From Dimorphilus gyrociliatus (lineage: Eukaryota > Annelida > Polychaeta > Dinophilidae): a DNA stretch of 44,949 nucleotides. The notes below the pieces were generated by a model. The model had not been told where the DNA came from. It saw nothing but the letters and a program-made list of their open reading frames with translations, and did no database searches. Below, one piece after another: positions 10,808 to 23,114 of the stretch. The first letter of the stretch is position 1. The number at the start of each line of letters is the position of its first letter. Location of the stretch: positions 95,011 through 139,959 of the forward strand of contig CAJFCJ010000005.1 of NCBI GenBank assembly GCA_904063045.1. Reading direction: 5' to 3'. The translations under genes and the position numbers were made by a program.

Positions 10808-13777
10808 ATAAAAAGCACGCAGTTTGCGGAATAGATGAAAATCAATTACCACTAATTGAAGAGTGTTATCATCAGATATGGAAAGAAAATGGTTGTTTTG
10901 GTCAACAATTTAAAGTTGAAACTAATTATCAAACAATGACTGTTTTACAATTTGATAATTATGCAAAAGATGTATATGAGAATTCTATAAAATTATATGG
11001 TGTGAATTTGCATTCAAATTTCTATAGGCGAATCTGTTTCGAACATATGGATGGCAATGAAATGAATATAGCATTCAATTTTAAAAAAATTGATTATAGT
11101 GGATATTTTGAAGGTTCTCTATATGATCCAAAACATGTTGTAGATGGTTTACATGATAATAAAATTACATTGGGTTCTTGTACAATATTAAAGAGACTCT
11201 TACGCATTCTTCAACCCATAATTACAATTCATTTAAAAGGGCAACATACTCTCAAGAAAGTAATTCTATGGCCAACCAATCAGCAAAGTAGGTCAATAAT
11301 TTGATTATTTTTTTTCTCTGCAGATAAAAATCTATTGTTTTCTCCTTTAGTTACTCAACAATTGGAAATTTACATGGACAATATTTTTAATATCTGTACT
11401 GATGATAATATCATATTGGCAAATAATTCACCAACAACAGTGCTATGTAACAAACTACAACAATCTAGAAGTTCTAGTTTAACAGTTAAATCAAAAAATA
11501 CAAACTTTTTGCATTTATGCGAAATTGAAATAATTTCTAGTAAAGTTATCATCATTTTTCAATGATTGATATAATTGTTTCTTTTCTTTCTATTTATAGA
11601 CAATATAGCCTATTTGAAAGGAGTTACCTACAAATTTTCCCAGATGGACTTGTTTATATTAACTGATGGTTTTACAAGTGAAACTACACAGGTGAAAATT
11701 GGAGGGCAGTATTGGATTGCAATTAATCTATTTGCTTACTATAATGTTCTTGTTATTGATTTTATATTACCGGTACAAAACACTCTCTCTAATCAATTTC
11801 GTATTGAACTTACAAATGAAAATCCATACTTAGAATATGACCCATTAAAATACAGTTTATGTGGAGAACATCCAGACAATACAGAAAGTTTCATTTCCCA
11901 CTTTGAAATCTCGTATTCACTTTTGTGCCCTAGAGGAGGGGTCGAAGGTCAATTTGTTGTACTTAGAACACAAAGAGCTACTCCTGTGACATTTGTAATT
12001 GGTGAAATAGAAGTTTTTGGCAATTATATAAGACAATCCAATGAAGAAAATATTAATATATTGTATCGTAAACCAGTATGGACATCTTCAAATTATAATT
12101 CTATATACACTCCTCAAAAGTTAACTGATGGTCTGTACAATAGTTTCTTTCATTCTGAAGAAGGTTTCCAACAATGGGCAAGAATTGATATGTTTTCAAA
12201 GTACACTATTTATAAAATGGCAATTTTAAATGGAGATATGCATGGTATTGTTTGACTCTAATCTAATATTCTTTTAATCAGTTATTATCATTTGAATTTG
12301 CAGGTTACAATACAGCAAGGCATATCAATGGTTTAGTGTCGAATTATCAAGATTTTAGCATTCAGGATTATCATTTATATTCTGAAAAATGTTTTACGAA
12401 TAATGAAGACTTTTCAGGTGGTGAATATAGATTATGGGAATGCAAAATGCCGTTTCCAATTGGTCGATTCGCCATCTTTTTCCAAAATTCACATACTTCT
12501 ATCAATATTCTTGAAGTAGAAGCGTACGGTCAGAAAATTGTAGATAACGATATGGTTCTCTTACCAATTGCGCATATTGATAGGAATAGTAATGCTAAAA
12601 GTATTTCTGACAAAGAAGAAAGTGCTCAATATCCAATAAAGATTATAGATGGTTTAGCCAACAATGCCTTTACTGATGGATTCTTATCATGTTCGGGTAC
12701 TTTAACAACAAATAATAATGAAGTAGGACGAATAACACTCTATATGGATAATCAGTATTTAATAAATCAAATAGGTGTACTAATTCCATTTGAAGCGCCT
12801 AAAGGTTAGCATCTTCTTTTAATGTTTGTATCATATTCTTTCCCATTCAAATATTTCTATGTTGTTGCAGAAAATTTTGAAAATATTCAAGTTACAGTTG
12901 AAATGATCATTGATACAACTTTACAAAAATCAGTTTGTTCAAATTTGACAAACAACTTTAAAATAAAGCAATTGTTGTACAAATGTGAATATATTGGCGA
13001 TAGAGTATCTTTTTATAAATTTGGTGGAAATCATTTAATTCAAATTTGCGAAGTTTATATTTTTGGTAGAAAACAATTTGTCAATAACAATAAATCAATT
13101 CATTCTGCTGCCAATCTTATATATTCATTAGATACTTCGACAATCTTTTCAAATTCAATTTGTAATAGTTTCTATCCTACTAAAGATTACTTTATTGAAT
13201 TACCAGTTTATTCTCAAATTTCTGCAATTGGCTTCCTTTTAATGAAAAGTGTAGACTTTCAATCTGATTTAGATGTTTATGCTGTATCTTATGGGATAGA
13301 AATACTATGTACAACTTTAAATATATACCATCTTCGCGTTGACAAACCTACAAATTTTACATTTCTTTGTAAACAGGAAGTGTTTGCCAAATATTTAAGA
13401 ATTTCCTCACAAATCAAAACAAATATTACTTGTAATTATTACATAATAATTAAAAAAATTATTGAGAATATTCCAGGTTTGAGAGAGATATGTTTTTTTA
13501 CTTGAGCTAATCAATCTAATATTTTGTTTCTGGTTTTTTACACAGTAAAATATCAATTAAAATATGAACAAAAATGGATTAAGCCATCCTACATCTACTC
13601 AACCATTCATCAAATACAAAATGTTATTGACTGTTATAAAATTTGCAAGATGGATAGTCAAGATTGTCAAAGTTTAATCTATTCAGAAACATTAAGACAA
13701 TGCAATCTCAGTTCTTTTCCAATTTTTCCAAATTCCAATGAATATTTATTGCAATCAATAGATAATCACTATTCCAT
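10808..13777 (+). CDS. Multi-domain fucolectin-like/PAN protein, partial
   Basis: Six visible exons: 10808-11287, 11324-11539, 11600-12244, 12304-12804, 12871-13476 and 13546 to 13777. They are joined in phase by introns of 36, 60, 59, 66 and 69 bp. The protein repeats a degenerate F5/8C- or fucolectin (FTP)-like module, with cues such as LTDGLYNSFFHSEEGFQQWARID, RHINGLVS and closing EIEVFG, EVEAYG or EVYIFG. The last exon encodes a Cys-containing PAN/apple-like module (DCYKICKMD, CQSLIY). The first visible exon has a Cys-rich CYHQIWKENGC segment. Such proteins are usually extracellular carbohydrate or surface binders. The signal-peptide exon is missing upstream, and the gene ends abruptly at the LTR at 13778, so the C-terminus is lost. 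Confidence 0.72.
11288..11323 (+). other. 36-bp spliceosomal intron
   Basis: Starts GTAGGT and ends in a pyrimidine tract followed by CTGCAG. Removing it keeps the frame from the first lectin-like exon into the second. It is among the shortest animal introns and is the shortest recognised in this window. Confidence 0.7.
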
Positions 13778-14103
13778 TGTACAACTTTGGTTATATTTTA
13801 CATGCTTGAACTCTATTATTTTATGCAACATATACATGTACATCTTAAAACCTACGCAAGAAAATGCTATAACATTGGCCAAACATAAGTCTGATTAGTC
13901 AGCTTGAAGGCTCATCTTTAATTACCAATAAAGGTTTGGCCAAGTTATAATTTAATTAACTTGCCTAGGGTGTGGCCAAGTTATAATTCAATTAACCTTC
14001 CTAAATGTTCAACCTTGTAACATCCTGTTACTAAAGATAAATATGAACTACACATTTCGGCAACTGTAAAGTGATGATTGGATGTCAGAGACAAACCTCA
14101 AAG

Positions 14104-14110
14104 TATATAA
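14104..14110 (+). promoter_or_regulatory. LTR TATA-like box
   Basis: TATATAA within AAGTATATAAATCC, about 210 bp before the LTR polyadenylation signal. It is repeated at the same offset in the 3' LTR (22806-22812). Confidence 0.55.
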
Positions 14111-14313
14111 ATCCTCATTATTCTCATTTGGCATGCAGCTTCCATCTGGACCCAAGGACCTGGGAAAATCATCTGGAAACAACCTCCACTGGAACCATCC
14201 ATCTACTCCTCAACATTGGAAGACAGTTTGGTAATTTGGCAACCTGCTATTACAAACTATCTACTCTGCTATTGAACTCTCATATTGTTACTTGCTTAAG
14301 TATTATTATTGCG

Positions 14314-14319
14314 AATAAA
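14314..14319 (+). terminator. LTR polyadenylation signal
   Basis: AATAAA about 95 bp from the LTR end. The 3' LTR copy at 23016-23021 would be the one used for the element transcript. Confidence 0.5.
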
Positions 14320-14416
14320 CCATTTTAATTTAAACATTTGTTTAAAGGTTCGAGTAGAACCAGTATTGTTATAACTTGCAAACGCATAGATTTTGCCAGC
14401 AAGAGCAGTACAAATT

Positions 14417-14432
14417 TGGCGCAGTCGACAGG
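14417..14432 (+). other. Primer-binding site
   Basis: TGGCGCAGTCGACAGG starts four bases after the 5' LTR. The TGGCGCAGTCG core is the type I recall for 17.6/297-group gypsy elements, usually attributed to a serine tRNA primer; that assignment is from memory. Confidence 0.7.
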
Positions 14433-14472
14433 ATATTCTTTTGGTTTATTCAAAAGTTTTGAGAAAGTAAAT

Positions 14473-17400
14473 ATGGCAGAAGGAGGAAATGGAAACGCCA
14501 CTGGGGCAGTTACAGACTCTAACCCTTCAACCCCAGCAACTCCAACAATTACAATTCAGCCAGCAGGAATGTCAGAAAGGCAACAAAGACTAATTGAAGA
14601 CTATGATAGATTGGTGAGTGAAATGAAAAGAAATCGAATCACAATTCCAACAGATCATGGAGATGGAACACATCACCCAGCACAGAACCCAAATGTTGAT
14701 ATCACAACAGTAATTCAAGCATTAAGGGCTGCTTGGGACCGCCCTCAAAGAACTATTCTCAAGTTGTATGATGGAAGCAAGGAGTGTTCAAAATTCAAAG
14801 AAGACTTTAATCAGGCATGTTATGCTTATGGTTGGATAGGAGAAGATGTTGTGAAAGCAAATCTTTTAGATTATTTAACTGGTCCTGCAAAGGATTTGGT
14901 GTTGGCTCTGGATGGAGAGCCTACTGTGGAGGAAATATGGAAAGCCCTCCATGACGAATTTGATCTGGATCCTTTGGAGTATCAAGAGAAATTGCTTAAC
15001 TTAAAGCAAATGAATGGCGAAAGTGTGGTTCAGTTTGTTAATAGAGCAAAGAAATTGATAAAGAGGTTTTCTCCACCTAGACCAATGGAACCACAATTGC
15101 TTGCAACTATGAAAGAAATAAAACTGATGGAAGTTTTACAAAGAGGATTACAACAGGATATTCTACATTTAGTGTACACCTTACATCCTAAATGTCAAAC
15201 ATTGGCAGAACTATATGAGGCTGCTAAGCAAGCAGAAACTTCATTAAAACTAACTCAAAGAAAACCGATCACAATGGTGTCAAAATTGGAAACTCAACAA
15301 AGAAAAGAGACCAAAAAGACCCAGGTAATCAGAAAAGATGCTTCTACAGAAACCCCAAATTTCTGGAATAGAAAGCATGTACCTGACAACAAAAATGCTA
15401 CTAAAGAAAAGTTTTCAAGCCAAAAAGTCCAAAAGTATGCACCAACTACAACAAATAGGTATTATAAGAAAAATCAACCAGCAAAGACGATACTGAAAGA
15501 GGAACCTAAGCTACAAAAATTACAAACATTAGACAATGAAAGCATGTCAGAAAACGACGAAGTTCAAGATATTCTCTGTTTTTCAGATAGTGACGAATCC
15601 ACTTGTCAGCTGTTACAAAGCAAACAATCTGAGCGAAATGCTTCAACATTTATTGGACAATTTGAAACTAATACTGGTTTTAAGTTTGATGCCTTGATAG
15701 ACTCTGGTAGTGACAGATCTTTCATTTCAAAAAAGGTATTAAGACAAGTTCAAGGAAAAGCATCCTTCCCAGAACAAACTGTGAAAAATGCTAGAGATGC
15801 TTCAGGAAATAGCATCGAGATATGTGGAGAAATCATTCTCAGACTTTATTTTAATGAAAAGATTATTAAACAACGCTTTCTGATCAACAAAATCATTACA
15901 CAACAATGTATTATTGGGTGTGACTTTCTACAACAAAATGGAGCTACCCTTGACTTTGGCAAGAGACAGATTATACTCCAGCCAGGTACAGAAAAGAATT
16001 ACCCTGTTGGAACACAACACTTATCTTTCAAAGGGTTTTACCCAGTTCCTCTTATTATGAAAAAGAATGAGAGTCAAATACATACCCTTCAGACAACAAT
16101 TGAACAAGAAAATCCCGAGATGAAGAACAAAGTTACCCAAATTCTGGCAAAATATAAAGAAACTATTGCAGAAGACAGATTTGATATTGGCAATCCAGAG
16201 GTACCACCCTTGGAAATAACTCTTGAACCAGGTTCAACACCATATAGACAAAGGCCATATAGAATGCCTCCTCAAAAACAAGAAGAATGTAAGCAACAGA
16301 TAGCTGAATTGGTAAAAAGCAAAGTTATTCAACCAAGCAAGAGCAATTGGGCTTCACCAATTGTTTTCGTAAGAAAGAAGGAAGGTAGTCTACGAATGTG
16401 TGTAGATTATAGAAAACTAAACAAAATGACAGTTAAAAACAAGTATCCACTGCCAAATCAAGATGATCTTTTTGACCATTTGGGAGGAGGAAATAAATTC
16501 TTTTCTACAATGGATTTGACAAGTGCATACCACACATTAACATCAAGAAAGAAGATAGGTCTAAAACAGCATTTATTACACCTTTTGGCTTGTTTGAATT
16601 TATTAAGATGCCTTTTGGATTAACCAATGCCCCTCCTCATTTTAGTTATGTAATGAATTCATTTGTGCTAAAGGATGTAAAGCATTTGTGCCTAAACTAC
16701 CTTGATGACATAATAATATTTACCAAGTCGCTGGACCAACATTGGGAAGCATTGGAGACCATTCTTCAACAGATTCAAAAGTACAATTTTAAGATTAAAC
16801 TAAGTAAATGTGTGTTTTTGAAAGAACAAGTTCAATTCTTGGGACACATTGTATCAGAAAAGGGGATTGAAACAGATAAGTCCAAGACAGATAAATTATA
16901 TAATTTACAGCCACCAGTGTTTGCAAATTCACTACTAAGCTTTGTTGCATTTTGTGGCTATTACAGAAAATTTATACAAGATTTTGCAAGAGTAGCTAAA
17001 CCTCTGTATATGTTAATGAAACTACATGGGAAAAAGGATAAATTGCAATGGACTGAGGAAGCCAAGCAATCATTTTTCAAGTTGAGAGATGCAGTAGTTA
17101 ACCCTCCTGTATTACAACTACCTGATTTTGCTAAAGATTTTCACTTAACAACAGATGCATCGAATGTAGCTGTAGGAGGAGTTCTTGAACAAGTTTATGT
17201 AGATGAGAATGGGAAGAAAACAATGAAACCCATTGCCTACGCTTCAAAACAATTCAACAATAATCAAATGAAATATGCAGCCTATCAAAAGGAAGCATTT
17301 GGTGTTTACTGGGTTGTAAAGAAATTTTTACATTACCTTCAAGACAAGCCATTCTTTTTATATACTGACCATCAGAGTCTAGTACAAACATTTAAGCAAA

Positions 17401-18815
17401 ACAAATTGAATGTCAGCACAGCAAAATGGGTCATGGCTTTAATGGATTTAAAATTTACAATTAACTATGTGACAGGACGAAAAAATAGAGCAGATGCATT
17501 AACAAGATTAGAAGAATATACACCCCAAGGAAAGTAACATTTGAAGAGCTAATTCATGGAAAGATCAAAAAGGAGAATTCTCCCTCTATTTCAGTTAAAA
17601 TGGAACAGTATGAACATACACCAGAGTTAACTTTTGTAGCTACCAGTGATAACAGTGAAGAGAAAATTGATTTGTCTTCTGTTGACTTACAGTCAGAGCA
17701 AGAAAAAGATGTGAATTTAAAATCAATTAAAGAATATTTAACATTGGATGGTCAGCTACCTATTCCTTATTTTGGAACTTTTACACCTTTCATAATGGAG
17801 ATGTTTGTTCACAAGGAAATGATCTGGATTATCCTTGAAGAAAGAAACATTCTGGTTTTACCTGACCATTTGATGCTAACTCTGCTCCCTAAATTCCATA
17901 AAAATAAAATTCACAATCACCATGGACCCAGAATGACATTACAAATAATTACAAAGACCTTTTGGCACCAAAATTAAAGATTATGATTGAGAATTCAATA
18001 AAGGATTGCACTTTGTGTGAACAAATGAATGGTAGGAGTAGAGTATACCCTTTGGTAGAAACCTTTCACCCTGCATCACCAATGGAGTTGGTAGCCATGG
18101 ATATAATGGGACCCTTACCCATGGTTAAGTCATACAGATTCATACTTGTGATAGTGGATCATTTCAGTAGATACACAGTTTTATATGCACTCAAACAGCA
18201 AACCAGTAAAGAAATTGCAAACCTTCTTTTCAACAGATTTTTTCCCATTTTTGGAATTCCAAAACAAATGTTGACAGATCAAGGAAGAAACTTTGTTGGT
18301 AAAGCTTTTAAAGAGTTTATGAAGGTATTAGGTATTGAGAAAATCCAAACAACAGCTTATAGAAGCCAGAGCAATGGACTAGTTGAACGAAGAAATAGAG
18401 AAGTGAGGAAGGAAATCAATAAATTAGTGGTGGAAGAAAATCAGCATAACTGGGTTGCAAACCTACCCTTGATTCAAGCATTTTTGAATCAATCACCTGT
18501 AGGAAGTACAAGACTACCACCCCAGGAACTTCTTTTTGGCACCAGCACAAGAACACTGATTGATGTAACAATGCATACTACCTCTCCTGAAACAAATGTA
18601 CTATTTGTATTCAATCACCAGCAGCAATTAGTACAGTTAAGAGCTACAGCCTTCTGTAAATCCATCATGGCAAAAGAACAATATAGGGAAAGAAAGAATA
18701 GAAATCTCAATCTTCCAAAATATTTTGAGGTTGATGATGAAGTATTCTTAAGAAATGATGCTGCAAGAATTGCAATAACAAAAATCCTTCTTTNTAACAA
18801 AAAATCCCTTCTTTA
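14473..18815 (+). pseudogene. gag-pol of the gypsy-like element, frameshifted
   Basis: Gag most likely starts at the ATG at 14473 and runs in frame into pol without a zinc knuckle that I can see. The protease has its DSG triad at 15700-15708 and the IIGCDFL flap region after it. RT begins around 16240; its active site reads YLDD (16698-16709). RNase H follows (TTDAS, YTDHQSL). Integrase has an HHCC finger around 17910-18020 and the D, D, E triad at about 18100, 18277 and 18385 (35 residues between the last two). The frame is lost near 16545, 17523-17526, 17968-17969 and at the N at 18794. The first three fall at short homopolymers. Function in the intact element would be particle formation, reverse transcription and integration. 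Confidence 0.88.
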
Positions 18816-18817
18816 AA
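18774..18817. other. Assembly ambiguity: N between near-duplicate ends
   Basis: The sequence TAACAAAAATCCTTCTTT is followed by N and then TAACAAAAAATCCCTTCTTT. The two differ only in the length of an A-run and a C-run. This looks like two overlapping contig or read ends placed side by side with one N rather than merged. It breaks the integrase frame. Confidence 0.8.
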
Positions 18818-19059
18818 ATGGTTAGGCCCATACCGAATAACAAAAGTCAATCATCAAAAGTGGATATATGAAATACAAATGGATGATAATACATGCAAGT
18901 TGGTACATGGTAGCAGATTAAGACTAGCCAATGAATCTAATAAGTTGCAAAAGCAGGAAAGAAGCAACAACAATCTTTCACCTTGTGGAGAAGGAAATAC
19001 ACACACCTCCAATATCTTTCTCAGGTAGAAGGAAGAAATGACTTCCAATTCCGTTTGAA

Positions 19060-19385
19060 GAATCAAAAAGGCCAGAAGTCATTGCCTTGTGTGACACAGG
19101 AGCATTGAGATCCTTTATTACTGAAAAGAAATCAAGTTAATGGATGTTACAATTAGGAGAAAGAAACAATTGGCTTACACAATATATAACTTCAGCTGAT
19201 GGGAAAGCTTTAAAGCAAAAAGGAAGCGTAAAGCTGAATATCCAATTTGCTGAGAGAAAGTATGGAACAAGAATTTATAGTTATGGAAAATCTAGACATA
19301 GCAATAATACTTGGTTGTGATTTCCTACAAACTGTGGGAGCAAACCTCAATTTTGAAGCTAAACAGTGTTTCTCTCAAATTTGAT
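19060..19385 (+). pseudogene. Second retropepsin-like segment after integrase
   Basis: Downstream of integrase, a conceptual reading contains CDTGALRSFI (DTG at 19093-19101) and, about 210 bp later in another frame, IILGCDFLQTVGAN. These closely parallel the pol protease motifs (DSGSDRSFI; IIGCDFLQQNGAT). The stretch is interrupted by a stop near 19138 and at least one shift, so it is not expressed as one protein here. It could be a duplicated, diverged protease domain or the start of an accessory frame. A Ty3/gypsy element normally has only the one protease upstream of RT. Confidence 0.6.
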
Positions 19386-19439
19386 AGAAGGAAAGGGAAC
19401 CTGGCTGAAAGAATAAGGCAACCTCAACTAAACAAAGTC

Positions 19440-20028
19440 ACTATAGCCATGATGGGACAGCATGACTCTTCATCAGAAAGTTCAGATAGTGATGACTCAG
19501 AGATGGAAGTTACTAATTCTGATACTGGTTATGACACAAGCAATACTTTCAAAACAGACAGTAATTACAGTCTCAATAACCTTCAAGCTCATCTGAAAGT
19601 GATGACACAGAAACAAATAATGAACTGGATCAAAATACAGATTCAGAGGCAAACATTATCTCTGATAGAGAAGATGAAATATCTAGTTCAGACGATGAGT
19701 CAATAATTATTGAAAGCAAATTATTGATATAACCCATTCGGATAATGAGTCAATAATTATTGAAGGTGAAATTATTGACATAACCCATTCAGATAATGAG
19801 TCCCTCATAGTGGTAGATTCATCCCAAGATGAGAAAGAAAATACAAGTGACACAGACAATGAGTCAGTCATATTTTTAGATGAGACTAAAATCATCTCTG
19901 AACAATTAGATTCCCAACAAGAAGTGGAACCACAATATATAGAGTTAGAAGATGGAATAACTATCAGAGTGGAACAACAACACAAAATTTTCAACCATTC
20001 AACTATAGCCAACACAGGAAGAGCTAAC
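19440..20028 (+). pseudogene. Acidic Ser/Asp/Glu-rich frame between pol and env
   Basis: From about 19450 the translation is rich in S, D and E (for example SSESSDSDDSEME), continuing in changed frames after shifts near 19585 and 19718 and then running into the env frame. A DNA repeat of about 55 bp (GAGTCAATAATTATTGAA...) occurs twice at 19695-19800. No domain is recognised. It may be an unstructured accessory protein or a cytosolic leader. The in-frame junction with env makes the exact env start uncertain. Confidence 0.5.
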
Positions 20029-22448
20029 ATGAAACAGATGTTGTGGCTTCCACTAGTGATGACTGTAATGGTGATCTGTGGCTGCATCCACTCAATAACA
20101 GTCCCAAAACCATCCTACCAAGGTGCCCATGTTACAAGTGCAAACATTACCTTAACATTTAAACCACCGTTATACTTTTGTTCTAACCAACTACCAAGCC
20201 AGGCATTTGATCTAGCAGATGAGCCAACTTGTAATATAGAATCACAAGAAACCAAGACAATTACAGCTGATATCTATGAATTGAACTTGGAAGAAATTGA
20301 AACAAGAGCAGTAAAATGTCAAGTGTATCTAAGAACTAATTTTTACACTTACTATTTCTTTGGAGCAAAGAAGAGGAGGATTGTTAACTCAGTTATCAAA
20401 GTAACTCATGATCAATGCAGACAGATGATAAAAGACAAACGATCTTTTCAAGGAAAACCTTTAATGGTGAAAAGAAACACTTGGATCCACCAAGATCAGT
20501 TTCCTGCTGCCTACACATGGCCAACAACGACCAAGGTGCTGGAATACACCACAATTATCCAGTTTGGCAAAGCATATTGGCAACCTCCTAATATGAAAAT
20601 TACAACTAATCTGGACTACCTGGAAGATTGTTTACCAGGGCAGTCCTATTGTGAAACAGAAGAGGCAATTATTGTCTTTAGGAACCTCAAGAATAATTAC
20701 ACACTTGGGCAACAATCACCATGGATAAAAATTAGCAACAGAATTAGTTGTATCAAATTTGCTGGTCACTATTCTTGTCCAGGGTATTCTATTCTGGACA
20801 TCCCTTATCAAGATAAGTTCATTGATGGAATTGGTGGTCCTGGAACAAAAGTACTAGTACCACTGGAGGAACAGAGTTTAATACAGGAAACAAGCAAGGA
20901 ACACCTATACAATTTGCTACAATATCAGAAGATTGGCAAAAATGAAGAAAAACGACTATTAAACTATCCCAATAAAGTTAAAGAACAAATTATACTATAC
21001 AAGCGAAACAACCCCTTACCAAGTCTTAACCAATGGTACAGAGAAACAAACACAAAGTATAAACTAATGAGAAATAAAGGCACACTCAAGGAAGTTGTGA
21101 TATATCATCTACAACAACCCATTAGTCCATCTTACTGGGAGCTGGATAACTATTATATCCAAGAAATGCTGCAAGCAGTCAATTGGACAAGGGCAACAAG
21201 ACAATCTGTCACGATTCAAAATATGTATACAGTGAGAAAAGAATCAAAAAGAAGGTATTACCAACATTGGGCATATGGTATAAAGGACCACCAGCCAGAG
21301 AATTTAAGATTACCTATGAAGGAATTTATTTTACTCTACACATGAGAATGGCTAAAAAGCAGATGAAGAAGGAAGCAAAACTGAAACATAAGATAAGTAA
21401 AAACCCATACCACAAATTCCCATTGGAAATGAGAGAAGCTGCCCAAACATCTACCTTACTACATGGTATTGATTCAAATTTTAAGAATTTAAAAAAGTTT
21501 ACCCAACAGCTGTCAAGTCTTCTCTGCAATCAATTTGTTCAAAGAAGCAGAATGATGGCATTACTAGCAAATTTGGATCCTCAATTGACCACAGTGTTAA
21601 CAAATGAGTTGGGAATGCACAGTAGTCAGATGGGAGAATTAGCTATAATTAAACAATGTTCACCAATAGCCTCAACAGAAGTAGTTTGTGACTTAAGCAT
21701 GATAAAAAAGAATAACAAATGTTCTCAATTTTTACTTGTCACCATGAACAACCTGCTTTTCCAAGTAGAACCAGTTACTCATGTTTTACAGCAAGTCAAT
21801 CCTGAAGAGATTACCTATAATGAGTGTAAGTCTAACAAGTTATTCTACAAAACAACTCACAACCCATTAAATCCTATAAGAAACCAACCAATGAAAGACA
21901 AAACGTATGTGTATTATTCAGAAAGAGGATGCAGATTTCACACTGTGTCTGCAAAATCCATGCAGTTACATATCCACAATCACCTTTCTGAACCAAAAAT
22001 TGAAATTGCCAGATTAGCTGATCTACTCCACCATGGGGTAAAGAAGGATATTGCATACCAGCACTCAAAAATTAAGCAAGTTATCAGTTCACTGGAACAG
22101 AAGCAGGCAAGGTATGATAACATGGTCACTGTTGCAGAGAAAAATGGCATTGTACCCAATTTATCTGGAATTAAAAAGTTTTTCCATAGTTGGTACTATA
22201 AACCTGGGAAAACACTTTATGTTATCATACGAAATATTTGTTTGAGTATTGTAGTGTCAATGGTATGTATCATCATTTTCAACTATATTATTGGAAGAAG
22301 AAAACAAAGAGAAGAAATTGCTACCCCAAGTGAGAGCACAGATAACTCTCCTGAAAACCCAAAACTAATGAAACAAAGTTGTAGCTTTAGTCAACATCAA
22401 ACTAATGAAGAAGAACAACCACCTGTAATTCTCATTAAATCAAGATGA
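20029..22448 (+). pseudogene. Env-like membrane glycoprotein, frameshifted
   Basis: The proposed start at 20029 begins a signal-like segment (LWLPLVMTVMVICGC). About 700 further residues follow, with several N-X-S/T sites (NIT, NYT, NWT) and scattered cysteines. Near the C-terminus is a hydrophobic anchor (ICLSIVVSMVCIIIFNYII) followed by GRRKQ and a polar tail of about 50 residues. This is the architecture of a type I viral envelope protein for membrane fusion or cell exit. The frame shifts at the A-run 21246-21250. I see no clear furin site and cannot assign the glycoprotein to a known fusion class. Its place after pol and before the polypurine tract fits env. Confidence 0.68.
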
Positions 22449-22466
22449 AGGGACTCATCTTCACAA

Positions 22467-22479
22467 AGAAGGGGGAAGT
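22467..22479 (+). other. Polypurine tract
   Basis: AAGAAGGGGGAAG directly precedes the 3' LTR. This is the plus-strand primer site of LTR elements. Confidence 0.75.
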
Positions 22480-23114
22480 TGTACAACTTTGGTTATATTT
22501 TACATGCTTGAACTCTATTATTTTATGCAACATATACATGTACATCTTAAAACCTACGCAAGAAAATGCTATAACATTGGCCAAACATAAGTCTGATTAG
22601 TCAGCTTGAAGGCTCATCTTTAATTACCAATAAAGGTTTGGCCAAGTTATAATTTAATTAACTTGCCTAGGGTGTGGCCAAGTTATAATTCAATTAACCT
22701 TCCTAAATGTTGAACCTTGTAACATCCTGTTACTAAAGATAAATATGAACTACACATTTCGGCAACTGTAAAGTGATGATTGGATGTCAGAGACAAACCT
22801 CAAAGTATATAAATCCTCATTATTCTCATTTGGCATGCAGCTTCCATCTGGACCCAAGGACCTGGGAAAATCATCTGGAAACAACCTCCACTGGAACCAT
22901 CCATCTACTCCTCAACATTAGAAGACAGTTTGGTAATTTGGCAACCTGCTTTTACAAACTATCTACTCTGCTATCGAACTCTCATATTGTTACTTGCTTA
23001 AGTATTATTATTGCGAATAAACCATTTTAATTTAAACATTTGTTTAAAGGTTCGAGTAGAACCAGTATTGTTATAACTTGCAAACGCATAGATTTTGCCA
23101 GCAAGAGCAGTACA
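22480..23114 (+). repeat. 3' LTR of gypsy-like element
   Basis: 635 bp, the same length as the 5' LTR, with about four visible substitutions. Followed by ATAATATTC, which does not match the five bases left of the 5' LTR (TCCAT). Confidence 0.92.

Larger units (their letters stand above)
13778..14412 (+). repeat. 5' LTR of gypsy-like element
   Basis: 635 bp, beginning TGTACAAC and ending AGTACA. It holds two direct copies of a roughly 30-bp block starting TGGCCAAGTTATAATT at 13937 and 13973, a TATA-like TATATAA at 14104-14110 and an AATAAA at 14314-14319. An 85-codon open frame inside it recurs in the other LTR and is not a gene. Confidence 0.92.
13778..23114 (+). mobile_element. Env-bearing Ty3/gypsy-like LTR retroelement
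   Basis: A 9.3-kb element with 635-bp LTRs, primer-binding site, gag, protease, RT, RNase H, integrase, a second protease-like segment, an acidic stretch, an env-like glycoprotein and a polypurine tract. The layout matches errantivirus-like Metaviridae. The two LTRs differ at about four visible positions (c/g, g/a, a/t, t/c), so the copy is young or has been combined from near-identical copies. The reading frames are broken by single-base shifts. The flanks do not share a 4-6-bp duplication, and an N lies at 18794. Left flank is the lectin-like gene, right flank a MULE remnant. Confidence 0.88.

Noticed and set aside
14071-14328. 85-codon frame inside the 5' LTR (and its twin at 22773-23030)
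   Set aside because: It lies wholly within the LTRs, spans the TATA-like box and polyadenylation signal, and has no protein-like features.
16590-17977. Separate genes starting at internal ATGs in the pol region
   Set aside because: Domain order shows one pol cut by frame breaks; the internal ATGs are not starts.
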